A DNA stretch of 64,000 nucleotides from the NCBI GenBank assembly GCA_963576735.1, contig OY755187.1:12090001-12154000 (forward strand). Direction: 5' to 3'. This stretch comes from Bedellia somnulentella. Its lineage: Eukaryota; Arthropoda; Insecta; Lepidoptera; Bedelliidae. The translations under genes were made by a program, and so were the position numbers. Shown in pieces: positions 46,401 to 61,400 of the stretch. Within the stretch, counting starts at the first letter, position 1. Each line of letters begins with the position of its first letter. The notes beneath the pieces were generated by a model. The model saw only the letters and a list, made by a program, of their open reading frames with translations. It had not been told where the DNA came from and ran no database searches.

Positions 46401-49400
46401 AAAGTAAAACACCCAACTAGAGTAACAGCATCTAGCTCTACATGCCTAGATTTATTGTTTGTAAATTTTAATGACAAAGACTGTTTTATCAATGTAACAG
46501 AATTTGGGTTTTCAGATCACAAAGGAGTTACATTCGCGATGCCAATAGAGCAGTCACGCATACCATACTTTTACACAAATCGTAGAATTTTCTCAGAAAA
46601 AAATATAATTAAATTTAAAAACGAACTCATAAGTATAAATTGGGACGATAAACTAACATCTAATAAATCTGTAAATGACAATTTTAATTCATTCATTGAA
46701 TCTCTACGGAAAATTCTTGATCAATGTATACCACGAACACAGCTAAAAGTTTATACCAAATCAAAAAAACCCTATCTAACTAAAGGAATAAAAATATCAT
46801 GCCGTAATAAAAGATTACTTAGAATACTAGCTTCTCAAACAAAAAGTACTGTCTTAAAGGAACACCACAAAACCTATTCAAAAATCCTAAAAAGACTAGC
46901 AAAGAAATCGAAAAAACTCTACAACATACGTAAATTCAATACACAGGAAAATAAAACCCGAACCATGTGGCAAATAATACACAATGAAACTAACAAGATG
47001 CCTTCTCGAATTAAAAACAATATTCAACTTAAAATTGATAATACTTTAGTGGACTGCCCAAAAATAATTGCTAATACTTTTAATGATTTCTTCACTTCGG
47101 TAGGAAATTCAAAACTGCTCTCTTTGCAAGCTAAACAAAAAATTAAACCTGTAAATATAATACAAAATACTTTTTTCTTACATCTAGTTGAACCAAAAGA
47201 AGTCTATAACATTATTAAAAATCTTAAAAACAAATGTAGCTCAGGAATAGAAGAACTTCCTCCCTCGTTAATAAAAAAATGCGCAGCCGAACTTACTGTT
47301 CCTTATACTAATCTAATTAACCAATCTTTTATCGAAGGTGTTTTTCCAGAAGCACTTAAAACAGCACTAGTTAAACCTATATATAAAAATGGCACCAAAA
47401 CAGACCCTAATAACTATCGCCCCATTGCCCAACTAACTACATCATCTAAGATTTTTGAGAGTGCGATGGCAGCGCGACTTTACTCGTTCTATGAAAAATA
47501 TAATATATTTTGTGACCCACAGCACGGATTTAGGAAAAACAGGTCAACAACACTAGCTGTATATAAATATGTGCAAATGATTTTAGACTCAATTAATAGC
47601 CAAAAATACGCAGTAGGACTATTACTAGATATGAGCAAGGCATATGATAGAGTCAACCACGAAATTCTACTTAGCAAACTTAACGGGACTGGAATTCGCG
47701 GAGAGGCTTATAAATGGTTTGCGTCTTATCTTGAGCAAAGACACCAATATGTCGAAGTTGAAATTGCTGATTACAAGACGAGAAAAATAGAACAAATTAG
47801 GTCTGATCTTATCCCGGTCACTGGCTCTATCCCGCAAGGTAGTGTCCTCGGATGTATCTTATTTATTATCTATATAAACGATCTGCCAGCAATACTAAAC
47901 GAAAAATGCATCTTATTTGCGGATGATATTTCTTTTTTATTCACTTGCTCTGAAGTCGAAGAGCTAGAGATTAAACTGAATGAGACCCTAGACACGATAA
48001 CAGTGTGGCTCGAAGACCACAACCTCGCGCTAAATTTCTCCAAAACTAATTTAATACAATTCGGCCCATACCAAAGAAAACCGCTAGAACTCAATTATAA
48101 ATACCAGAACACTCAAATAAAAACGGTTGAGACAGCTAAGCTATTAGGAATTGATCTAGACCACCACTTAAACTGGAAAATGCATATTGAAAATTTATCA
48201 AAAAAATTATCTTCTTTCATCTATGCACTTATTCACTTAAAAAAAGTTACAGATTTCAAAGCTGCTCTTTCATCATACTATGCATATGCTCATTCTAGAC
48301 TCTCTTATGGTATTGTTTTATGGGGAAACTCCACTAATGTAAAAGATGTGTTCACGCTACAGAAGAAATGTATTAGAATCTTAGCAAATATAGATCAAAG
48401 GGATTCTTGTAAGCCTTATTTTAAAAAATATAGTATACTAACACTCACATCTATATATATACTGGAATCATGTAAATTTGTTAAGAAACAATCGAACTTA
48501 TACTCCCCAATTAAGATAATTAGAAGAAATGATAGATACCAAAATCAACTGAAAACTACCTTCTCAAAATTAAAGATGTATACAGCAGGGCCCCACGCTA
48601 TGTCTATCAAGATTTATAATTCAGTTCCAAATGTAATCAAAAATTCAGAGACGTACGGAATGTTCATCACATCCTTAAAGAGATTCCTTATTGAAAAGAG
48701 CTACTACACAATTACAGACTTTTTTAATGATAATAATGGTAAATAAAATATACAATCTTTAACAATAAATTGGTGCCTGCCTAAATTGTAACTTTAATTT
48801 CATAATAATTTAATCTGATAATGTTTAATAATGTACGATGTTTATTTTGTATTAATTTTGAATTCCTTTTTTTTTGTATAAAATTTTTACAATATAATTC
48901 TAATTTTATGCATGTTAATTTATAGAATACTTAAGTAATTTTAAGCCTCTTAGGTTGCTGCGCCCTTACAGGGTGTCACATTTGTATCTAGTCAACTCAT
49001 TACCACCTAATCCCACAATGTGACTTGCAATAAATATATTTGAATTTGAATTTGAATTTGCAATTTTCTGAATTTTCTATGCATTAAAACTTTTTAAAAG
49101 ATACTATAAATACTTTTAAACATTTTGCAGTCATGGTCGAAAAAGAGCAAAGAAAATTGCTGCTGGAAAATTAGAAGTGTCAGAAGAATCATTATTTGAT
49201 TCATTTCGTGTTGCTACAACTATCCATGGAAGATACTACTCGGAGAGTCATGCAATGTTGGGACAGACTTATGGAGTCTGTGTTTTGCAGGTATTTTATT
49301 TACATTATTCCAACTCAAAAGCTCAAATAAACACGCCTTAAATCCCTGAAGTGGTTGATAGAGGTACTAATACTTCTGAACAGCACATGTGGTTTTCATT

Positions 49401-52400
49401 GGAGGGGTTTTGCTTGGACAGTGTCACTTGAAGGATGGCTATTCTTGTGACAGATTCTTAACCATTTTATTATGTTATCATATATTTTGGTTGGTTTTTA
49501 TTTTTAAAAAACATATTATTATTCTATAATTTATGTTTTTTTCAATTTATATTTTTTCCACCTTACCTAAATGTTTTATGTTTCACGTATTGAATGTTTT
49601 TCTTTCATTCACGTGAAAGGGAGCAGGCTAATGCTGGCTTTGTATGAATACACTGCCACATGACAAAGTACAACTTAGTGATGGGTTCCCTCACAATATT
49701 TTCCCTCGCAGTTAACCAAGTAACCAATAAATTATTACCACTCATATAACTTTAGAAAAGATAAATAAGTGTAGGCTCGACCCAGGAATTAAATAACTGC
49801 ATGCTGTTCTACCCACTGAGCTATTGGTTGGTCTTTCGTTATTTAATACTCAATACTCAATAGATTTATTGCGTTCCACAATGGTTTTCTTAGATGTTAA
49901 GTATTTAATTATGTTACAGCATTGTGGACCCTGTTGGGCACAGCAATTAGAGGAGAGGACGAAGTAATTATAATTTATCATTGAGATATTCACTTAGACT
50001 ATAATAGCATTTATTTATTAGATGCTCCTTAAGATTTTTTGAGAAATTAGCTATAGTGGCTTCCTCTCTTAGAGGTTTTGGCAGTTTATTATAAATTTTT
50101 ATTGCCATAGAATGTGGACTAGATGCGTGCATTGCAAGGTTAGAGGTAGGCAGAGTCAACTTGTCTCTGTTACGAAGTGTAATGCTAATAGGTACATTAT
50201 ACTTAGTAGGAAATAGATTAGTGTTATTTTTTACATGTTTGCAGATCTCAAATATGGATGGAAGCAATTTGAGTTCTTTGAAATGGGGTCTACAGCTGTC
50301 CGTTTGTTTTATATTTACTAAAATTCGTATGAGTCTTTTTTGCAGTATAAGTAATGTAGGTGCGTCGACGCTATTTCCCCAGAGAATAATGCCGTAATTA
50401 AACCATGCGTATGCATAGGCAAAATATGCTGCTAATGCTGTTTTCAAGTCGGTCGTTTTCTTTATTTGTTTAAGAGCATACGCAAATTTTGAGATTTTCA
50501 GGTGCAGCCTTTGGACGTGTTTTTTCCAATTTATATGGGTGTCAATGGTTATTCCAAGGAGAGTAAAATCGTTAACTAATTGAATGTCTGTACTATTGTA
50601 GTTGAGTGTAATATTTAAGGGAGATTTTTGTCGTGGATGAAATACCATTAAGTTCGTTTTTGTATAGTTAATTTCAAGATTATGATCATTCATCCAATCT
50701 GTTAGTTTATCTAGGATAGTTGTGAGTTTTTCCCGCAGGTTGATATTACTTTTACGTTTCATTAAGAGGGAGACATCATCTGCAAATAAGACACTTTTTT
50801 CATCTAAAACTTTAGGCAGGTCATTGATGTAAATGAGAAATAAAAGGCAGCCAGCTACGCTGCCTTGTGGAATAGAAGCGTTCACTTTTTTACTACTTGA
50901 TTGGGGTCTTTCTATTTCACTACTATCATAGTTGTAGTATTCCATCTCTACTAACTATTCTGTTCCCTATTTTCAAGATAAGATGTAAACCATTTGTGTG
51001 TACTACCGCGAATACCTACGTCATAAAGTTTCTTTAGTAAGATATCAAACTGGACCCTATCATACGCTTTCGTCATATCCAGTAATAGACCTACTGCGTA
51101 TTCTTTACTGTCAATAATATTAACTATATCTTGTACATATTTGTACACTGCTGATATTGTGGAGCGTTTTTTTCTGAAGCCGTATTGATTTTCGTCAAAG
51201 ACGTGATATTTTTCGCAAAAAGAATATACTCTGTCGGTTATTGCCTTTTCGAAGACGTTTGAAAATGTTGCTAGTAGTGATATTGGGCGATATTTATTCA
51301 GGTCTGACTTATCATAGCCTGGCTTTTTAAGTACTGGCCTAACTATAGCTTTTTTAAGTGGATCTGGGAATATGCCTTCTTCAAAGGATTTATTAATTAG
51401 TCTCATTAACGGGTAACTTAACTCATCCGCACATTCTTTTATCAAGCTAGGAGGGAGTTCATCAATGCCGAAACTATGCTTGTTTTTCAATTTATTTATG
51501 ATTTTAAAAACTTCTTTGCATGACACTGGAGAAAAATAAATAGAGTTTTCTACGGGGTGTATAACTGGACGGCCGCATGGATAACTGCCATTAGGAAGAT
51601 GTAACTTTTTATTACTAATTTCTGTAAAATGATCATTAAAAAGGTTTACTATTTCGTCAGGATTACATATTTTCTTGTTATTGATTTTTATCTCAGTGTT
51701 ATGTTTTTCCTTTTTTGTATATTTATTGGTCCGTTTATAATATTCCACATTGTTTTGACTTTGTTACTAGCTTTCTTCATTTTGGTGATGTAAGAAAGTC
51801 TTTTAGATGCATTAATAAGAGCCTTTAGAAGTTTTTCATATTTGAGATAATGGTTCTTGAGTATCTGGTTATTGGCATGTAATGTGAATGCCTTTAAAAG
51901 TCTTTTATTCCGACATGATATCTTAATACCGGTGGTAAGCCAATGTCTTTTGGTATTTGTTTGTAATTTTATATTTTTTATTGGTATATAGTCATCAAGA
52001 ATATCTTTTAAGGTTTTAGAGAAGTTTATATAGTCTGTGTTTATGTTTTTTTTTTTACATTATCTTGTGAAATATACCTTCACACTAAATTTAATTATTT
52101 TACATTATCCATTGTACCTATATCCTCATGGTTAATTATCCCAAAACATGTAGCCTGAGCTTTAGAATCCAAAATTCTTCAGTCTTTTTGGAAGTTAAGT
52201 AAGAAAAAGATGACCACCAAGTTTGTTTTAAAATATTATTGAATCTTGAAATATGTCTTCTCATTTTTAATACATCTGTAAACATAGTTATGAGTAAGTA
52301 TGTTTACCTCCTTTCAGGATTTCGAAGCACTTACACCTAACTTGATGGCTCGCACTATCGAAACAGTAGAAGGAGGTGGACTTATAATATTCTTACTCAA

Positions 52401-55400
52401 GACAATGGACTCGTTGAGACAACTCCATTCTATTACCATGGATGTACATGCTCGGTAAGTGTCTTTAGAACATAAATTAATCTTATTATTAAATAATTCT
52501 GTTATTAAATTAATGTGCTATTTTTTACTTTTATTCTGTAATTTGATGTTTTTAGTTAAATTGTTATAGGAGGAGATTTTGAATTGGCATTGCATTGTTT
52601 ACTTTATTGTTAAGTAAATTTATACGCTGTAAATCTTCCAAATAAAATAAAATATAAAATAATAAATAAAATTCAAGTGCCTAACAGTGCTTAAGTGCTG
52701 TGTAGTGTCGGCTTACAATAGCACTACCCTATTTCTTACCGTGGGTGTATGTGGGAAACTAAGGGTATTGGGGCTTTTCAATGGATATTTGGGCCGTGAG
52801 TATATGTTTGTATGTTTTGGGCGATGCGGCTTGAAACCCATCACCAACAACTTTTATTTTACCATTTTTACCCACTTAACTTCCAAAAGTGGCTGAGGAA
52901 TTTCTAATTCATTAGCTCTGGCTATCCCTTCTAGAGATTTATAGCCGTGAGTATATGTATGTATGAAGTGCCTATGTCTGTAGATTTTGTCTGTCTGTTA
53001 GTTCTGCCTTGAAATGGCTGGACTGATTTTGACTTGGCCTTTTTTGGCAGATACCCAATGTAATAAGGAGTGTCTTCAACCACTTAATTGCAAAGTTTTT
53101 ATCAGCATTAAATATAATGAAAAGTTTTTCTCTCTGTCTGGTGCTGGGGCATATTGCTTTAGAATTGAATAAAGTTTTATAATCATAATTATGTGCATCT
53201 AAAGGTTTGTGATAAGAACACCAATTGTACTTTTGTTATTGAATTTGTATATGTGTATATGTTTCCTTTTTTATGTGCAATGTGGCCTTTTCTATTCTAC
53301 ATTTAACGTAACAATAATGGTACGTAAACTTTGTATTTGATAATAGAAGTAAATCTAAGGCTTGACATTTAGCTGATATACTTTTGTAACCTATGTATGT
53401 ATTCTGTGTCATTTATAACTGTCATCCCTTTATAAGGCAGATCAACAATTCATTGTATATCACTTTTATTTGAAGGTATGCAAGGTTGAAATTATGGTGT
53501 CCAATATACTACTGACTAGAGCCTTATAAAGGGTTTAAGAATCATCATTCTATCGTTAAATTATACAAGTGCATACAAAGATCATACATGTAATATTAAA
53601 AACTGTTTATATACTTAATTTAAATCTTTTTGTTCATGTAAACCTCATGTGGGGATTATTACTAATAAATAAAGGAAAGAAAAATTCCCGCCTGTGTCGA
53701 AATTTTTCTTTCCTTTGTTTATTCTTTATTAATGTTTATATACTTGCAGATATAAACTACTCTACAGTTTTAATTTTTACATGTTAAACCTCATTGTGTG
53801 TAGTAACAATTATGCAGCAAAAATGACGTTAAAAATACTAACTAAGAAATGATTTTCAGTTTCAAAACGGAAGCCCACAACAAAGTAGTAAATAGATTCA
53901 ATGAAAGGTTTCTCTTGTCACTCGCTGATAACCCTCGGTGTCTCATTTTGGATGACTCACTTACTGTACTGCCTATTTCCTCCAAAACTGCCCAAGTTGA
54001 GCCTGTGGATGCTGTACCAGAAGTAAGTTTATTTATATTTAGTTTAATAGTAAAGATTGGACGTGGGTAATTTAGATTTTAAACTGAATACGAAATCTGT
54101 ATAGGTCAGATTTTAGAAGTTAAAATGAAATTCACAAGTCGTTTTGTGATTTGATTAGGCAAAACGAATTTACCTAAGACTCTATTTTTAAACCTTTTTA
54201 AAGTACACCAAACTATTTTTATCTTAATCCGGTAAAAAAGTGAAAGCGATTTTCCTCCTATCTTCTGCTTAATACATTTAAGCTAGAAATGTTGATTTAA
54301 TTATCTTATCTATGTCCCTAGTTGCATTTGAAGTAATGCGAAAAAATAATTTGGCTTATTTTAACCACAGTAGTAGTTATTCAATAAAAGAAACCCTCTA
54401 CTCAATACCATCACAAACACCTAATGTTTATTTTCTCATTTGTCCAGCGCGTCAATCCGAAACTGACAGAACTAGTGTCATCTCTCTCTGACTCGCCGCC
54501 AGCGGGCCCGCTCGTCGCTCTCTGTCGCACCTACGATCAGGCGGTCGCTTTGGCCGCTCTTATAAATACGTTGGCGGACAGACAATCCAGGTAAATTTAA
54601 GAGTGCATATGTAAAAAAAAATAAAAACTAAAACTATCATATAAAAACGTCACAGTGTTTTTCACAAAAGTCTTCTTGAGTAATTTTTCAAACATTTAGT
54701 GATATAACGGATATTCGTTTTTTTTGCATATTCGCATTCGATGAATTTCTGCGAATGTGTTTGGAATAAGATGGAAACGAAAAGTACGAGTAATTAGCGC
54801 AAACGGACTGACACCTTGTTTGAGTTTATTTACGCAATTACATTCCATGGATTTGGTACTTTTGCCTTAATCAAATCCCTATAGATATATAAAGATAAAA
54901 TATTTTCGGGCCTTTTAAGCCATTGCTGAGCGATGTCGCTTAAGACACCATTACCATTTCACAATTTTTGCTATTTAAAAATCAAAGACTTTGAAAGTTA
55001 AAATTATATATTACATAAAATACATATTTTTCTTCCAGACCTCCCCACTGTTTAACAGCCGCCCGTGGAAGAGGCAAATCGGCCTGTTTAGGTCTATCAG
55101 TAGCGGCCGCTATAAGTTTAGGCTATGTCAACGTGTATGTGACGTCACCACACCCCGAGAACCTTATCACCCTGTTCGACTTCCTACTGAAAGGCTTAGA
55201 CGCTTGTCACTACCAAGAACATATCGATTATAACATAGTGCGTTCTACTAATCCGGATTTCAAGAAGGCGATTGTTCGGATTAATATTATAAGGAATTCT
55301 AGACAGACTGTGCAGGTGAGTGTTTTCATACAAATATTTACGGGTATACATTCCAGAGTTTCAGAATGAACAACGTATTTCATTCACTTTTGAGCCATGA

Positions 55401-58400
55401 TACAGTAATCGGATCTCATTCTATTATAATATGAAAATCTAATTTAAATATTTTGAAACTTACACTAAACATTCCTTATCAAAAATGTCACGTGATATTG
55501 AGAAGCATCATTGTCTCTACCACCCCTTCAAGGATATACTTCGTGAACGTTGGCATTGAGATTTAACGTTTAAATCAAATATTTAATTAACAATCACACT
55601 TAATATTAATATACATAACTTTCCCATAGCAAAATTTAAATCTTTTTGTTCATGAAAACCTCATGTGGGGATTATTACTACTATTATTATTATTACTAAT
55701 AAATAAAGAATAAATAAAGGAAAGAAAAATTTCGACACAGGCGGGATTCGAACCCGCGACCTCGGGTATACGCCCCCGTTCGCTCTTGCCAATTGAGCTA
55801 CCGTGTCAATTTCCCATTACCGTTTACATTATCGTTTCCCATAGCAACTCCGTAAACACTTAATATCAATCAACTCAAACGAAATAAAATCAATATAATC
55901 CTTATTTCAGTACATAACCCCGGAAGACCATTCCCTACTCACAGCCGCAGACTTGGTCCTGGTTGATGAAGCCGCAGCCATTCCCCTAAAACAGGTGTCG
56001 CTGATGGCCTCTACAGCCCCTTTGGCCTTACTGGCCTCTACAGTCAGCGGGTATGAAGGCACTGGCAGGGCTTTGTCACTGAAACTGTTTGCACAACTGC
56101 AAACGCTCCACAATGCTCCGTCACCGGTATATATATAAATAAATATATGTTCTACCTTCTATCTAAAGCCACGGATATAAATAAAAAAATAGGGGAAGCT
56201 AAAATTTCAGAGTTTGCAATTCCTAAGTGACTTGGTAGTTAAATTTTTGAAGAAGATTGTAAACTAAAAGATTGGATTTAAAGGGAAATGAAAGATTGAA
56301 ACTTCAGAAACTTACGATAACTCCCACAGATAAGCTAGCAGAGTCAAACTGTTGATGTTAAAAAAAGCTTATAAATTACTAATCAACCAATACTGATTGC
56401 ATGAACAAAAAATGACACGTTCCGTGAACGAGACCGTGTTAACCAAACAGTAGAAGCACTATCAGTGGTTGCGTCAGAATAGACAAAAGAACCCAACCGT
56501 TGTCCACTATGCTTTTATTGCGGTAATTCAGTTTTTGTAAACCACCTTTCCTAATAGTCCGTATTTATGTATAATATGCGGACAACATTTTTTTGTTCAT
56601 GCAATCAGTATTGAATAGAATAGAATAACTCTTTATTGAACATACATACATACATACATATACTCACGGCTATATTTCCCTAAAAGGGGTAGCCAGAGCT
56701 AAGGAATTAAAAATTCCTTAGCCACTTTTGGAAGTTGAGTGGGGAAAAGATGGTAAAATAGAAGTTTTTGGTGATGGTTCTCCAACCGCATCGCCCAAAA
56801 ATCCAATAAAAAGCCCCAATACCCTTAGTCGCCTCTTACGACACCCGTGGGTAGAAAGGGGTAGCGACATTCTAGACCGGCACTACACGGCCACTCTATT
56901 GAACATCAAACACAAATTTACAAAAATAATAATATGATCAAACAGTTTACAGTGAAGTACAATTGGCGGTCTTATCGCTAAAAACGATCTCTTCCAGACA
57001 ATCTTTGGAAGGTGAGATCGATAAATTAATTATTTGGGTAGATTCACAAAACAAGGTCAAAAAGAAACACAATAATCTATTAAGCTTACTTAAAACTAAC
57101 TTATTTAATTTAAATAACAATATATTATATCATACTAGTGGTCCGCCCCGGCTTCGCACGCATGGTGTTAAGTTTTTATACTGCTTACCCTCTGCGATAT
57201 TTAGCATGATGATATATATTCTATGTCCTTCTTCCAGTTCTTAGCTACCTACCTCCCAATTTTCAGACAAATCGGTTCAGCCGTTCTTGAGTTATAAATA
57301 GTGTAACTAACTCGACTTTCTTTTATATATATATAGATTTATATTGGTTGATTAATAATTTATAAGCTTTTTTCACGTCAAAATTTCATCTGTTTGACTT
57401 TGCTAGGTTATCTGTGGGAGTATCTTCTCCTTATCAATCTTTCCTTTCCCTTTAAATCCAATCCTAAATGTAATGTAAATATGTATATTATGTCTTCACT
57501 GAGGTGTCAATCTTACAGTAAGGTCAAGGTTGTCTGGAAGAGATCGCTTTTAGTGACCGCCAATTTAATTTTGTTATTTAATTCTGTGTATTTGTAAATG
57601 TTTCTCCTTTTTGATGTGCAATAAAGAATTTTCTATTCTATTCTATTCTATAGGGTGATTTGGATTCCACCACGCTGGCCAAGTGCGGGTTGGTAGACTA
57701 ACGACGATTACCGTGATAGCAGATAGGCGCTGACGGCTATACGTGCCACCCATTATTTTACACAGCATTTGAATATGTCCATGGCAGAGGTGGTAAAGCT
57801 CTACTAGGTTCAGATGTTGCGGGTTCGAATCCCGCTGCAAGCATCTATTTATATGATGAATATGAACATGTGTTTCTTAGTCTTGGATGTTATTTAAATG
57901 TGTAACATATATATTTAAGTTCATCGTCGAGTTAGTATCCCATTCCACATGTCATTGTATATTTCTGAAGTCTAACTATGGAATGTGTCCGTTTATGCCG
58001 GGTGTAGCAAAAGGGGTTGTTAGAGATCTCATTTTAAACATCTTTTATTATCAAACCAACTTGATAATAGAAACTTTACTTTTCTCTTATCTGAGCTTAG
58101 CTCTCGCTACTCCGAGATCAGATATTTATAATTGATTTAATCCAGTTTATCACACGGCAACAGTTAAGTTAATAAAATGGTCCCCTAACAAACTTCTTTC
58201 GGCTTACCCCCTTTATTTACATATATTTTCCTCCACAGATAAAACTAGAAGAACCAATCCGTTACCGCCCCAACGACCCAATCGAATCCTGGCTAAATTC
58301 CCTCCTATGTCTTTCCCCCCCTCCCCCGGCTATAGGCTGCGGCGCCCCCCCACCAGCGTCGTGTGAGCTCTATCGCGTAGACAGAGACGCTTTGTTTTCA

Positions 58401-61400
58401 TACCATCGCGCGGCTGAGGCGTTCCTACATAGACTGGTCGCGGTCTATGTGGCTAGCCATTATAAGGTAACATATAGTTCATTCGCTTAAACATTAGAGA
58501 TTAGGTATAGCCGCCTCTTACGTACACCCACGGGAAGAAATGGGATAGCACTATTCTATGGCGACACTACACACCGAATTATAAGGTAACTTGTGTTTTA
58601 ATACGTATCCTCCCGCTTTAGGCTGCGACTAACTGTGTTTATCACGTCATATGTTTGACATTTCATGACGCGGGTTAGCTTTAGAAAACGTTAAATCTCT
58701 TGTATATCTATCTATCTATCTTCTATCTATACTATAATAAGACTGTAACGAGGTCAAAACTGTACATTGAAGAAAAAAAAATAAAAACCGGTGGAATATG
58801 TTTTATTTTCGATGCTGAAGCCAAATTTGCTATTTTTGAAAAAAATGTCTGTCTGTCTGTCTGTCTGTCTGTATGTCCGTTCATCACGTTAATTCTACCG
58901 GACCGATCTTGATAAAATTTGGCATGAATGTAGGTTATACACCTGGCCAACATATAGGATATAATTTATCCCAGATTTCGCAAGGGTTCCCACAGGAGCA
59001 TAAAAAAACATAGTTTTTATATGGTTCCCCATATTTACACGATTAATTTTTTCATCGACCGACTTTATCGGACTCTTCATTAATAGTCTTTTTGGAAAAA
59101 ATAAGGGTTTCATCCATGTTCATCAAAATAATTGTCCATTTAATTGTTTGTCAATAGTATGACTACTAGATATATAGGATATCACAAATTTGAAGCTTAC
59201 ACAAATGTCTGCGTGGCGTAGCGGTATACCGTTTGGTTAGTTATCACTAAGAACGAAAGACTCAGGTTCGAATCCCGGGCGATTAAAGTCTTTTTGAGAC
59301 TTTTTTGCTTTTGTGTTAGGTTAGAATAATAGGATGCACTAATCCTTCTTTTTCACATTGAACTATGCGAATATGTATGAATAAAGATAATTGAAAGTAT
59401 ATTACATATTTTTCTGAACAATTAAAAAGGATTTTGTGAAATAGCAAATGAAAGTTAATATAGAGATTTTTGTAATTTATCTAGAAACATAATACATGGT
59501 GCGATTGAATTTATGAAATTCATCTATCCATCATTAATGAGTATATATTAACGGGCATAAATCTCATAAAAGGGTAGCCATAGCTTCAGAGATAGTAATT
59601 CTTCATCCACTTTTGGAAATAGATTAGGAAAAAGGTAGTTAAATAAGGGTTGTTAGTGAAGGGTTACCAACTGCATCGCCCAACAATCACTTAAAAAGCC
59701 TCAATGTCCTTTATATTCTTTACAACGCCCGCGGGAATATAAATATGAAAAAACAGAAGTTGTGATAGTGTTTAGGTGTTTTGGATATAAAGCGGATGCA
59801 AAAAATGTAGTCCACGCGGACGAAGTCGCGGACAAAAAGCTAGTTTATATATATTTATAGTGTTTTATATCTGTCATTAATTTGTTATCTAATTATGTTC
59901 TTAGTGTTTCTCGATTGGTATGATAATCGTGATGTCATTTGCATCGGTGCTGGCTGAAAACCAGCATTGTGAACTCGCAAAGTTCATAATGTAGTGCTGA
60001 GTCAGTTACGTTTCACTGTGCAGAGACGATTTTATTCAAAACCTTATGCCGTAGGTCTTTATGTTGTTGTAAATTATAAGTTTTTTTTAATAATAATCAA
60101 AACAACTATTGATTTTCGAAAGTGACGATGCTTCTTTCGTATAGGCGCTGCTTGAAACATCTGACAAGATGTTAAAGGCCTAATGATGATTGTTAATAGT
60201 TGTTTTAATTGCAATGTGGAATCGCGAAAGTCTTCGAAAATACTTTCTTTTTTAATTTTCTAAAATGTTGTGCAGTGAAAAAATGCCCTTTTTTCTTTCT
60301 TTGTCTTTGTGTGTGACATAACATTCCATGTTTCTCAACAGCGATATTAAATCTTTCCCCCCTCCACAGAACAGTCCCAACGACCTGCAACTGCTATCGG
60401 ATGCGCCGGCGCATCGTTTGTTCGTGCTGCTCCCCCCCGCCTCCCCGAAAACTACCACCTTACCTGACGTACTGTGCGTGGTACAAATGTGCTTGGAAGG
60501 AGATATTTCTGACAAGTTGGTATTATACAATAACTATATTATCTTTATATATTACCTCGTGTTAACTGCATAAAATATCAAACACCCCTTTATTTCCCAT
60601 GGTATGATGTACAACTTAAACGTTTATGATGACATAATATATTATTGTTAATCTGATAAATACATAGGTAAACTACGGTAAGATAAAAAGTTATGTTTAT
60701 TTAATCAACATACTTGAATGCAATAAGGAAGGGGTTGAACTGTTGATTTATTAGATTAAACAACCCCGCTAACCAGTTCTGCTCAAAAGATTAAGCTAAC
60801 TTCCTCAAAGATTTATGTTGTCTTATTTGTTCTTATGGTATTAGTGTAATAAAGTTTAGAAAACCTTTTCGAAACTGTAATTTTAACTTTTGTACTGATT
60901 GTGGTTCATATGTTAGGAGCTATCGCCATCTCGCAGAAAGAATTTTTATTTAAAAATAGACACAAAACAACACATTTTGTGTATGACTGTAGCATTTAAC
61001 TATATTTTACTAATTATACTAGAATGTTTCAATATATTCAAAACAAACATGAAAACATGCACTTGGTGTGAAATATCACACGCCGTACCTAACCCAATGT
61101 AAACTATCGACATCCACAAACATTATTATTATTATTTATTATTTTATTTTCTTTGGAAGATTAACAGACCAATACAAACAATATAATACTAATTATAAAT
61201 ACAAAATGTCATTTACAAATCTTCACCTATAGAAAAATTACATAATACTTATAAATAAAAGATGTTATTAAAGGAAAGAAAAATTTCGACACTGGCGGGT
61301 TTCGCGCTGGATGCCAACTGACACTGTAGCTCAGTTGGCAGAGCGACGGGGGCGTATACCCGAAGGTCGCGGGTTCGAACCCCGCCAGTGTCGAAATTTT

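Larger units (their letters stand above)
44240..49062 (+). mobile_element. CR1/Jockey-type LINE with two open frames, near full length
   Basis: It has a 5' UTR of about 370 bases, ORF1, ORF2, and a 315-base 3' UTR that ends in AATAAATATATTTGAATTTG repeats. It is 5'-complete as far as the coding parts show. It lies in Nat10 intron 2, in the same sense as the host gene. Both frames are free of stops, so it may have inserted recently. The exact 5' end is not fixed. Confidence 0.88.
49838..52055 (-). mobile_element. 5'-truncated, broken relative of the LINE
   Basis: On the minus strand it carries the RT of a CR1/Jockey LINE related to, but clearly distinct from, the one at 44240. The 5' cut is near 52055, next to a T run. 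Coding blocks are at 51749-52040, 50951-51748 and 49968-50945, with frame changes near 51740 and stops near 50947. The 3' UTR is about 130 bases and ends GCAATAAATCTATTGAGTATTGAG. Confidence 0.85.

Noticed and set aside
61319..61395. A working tRNA gene
   Set aside because: A and B boxes are good and the acceptor arms pair, but the same sequence recurs with a shared non-tRNA tail, has a target duplication, and its anticodon arm is irregular. It is a SINE head.
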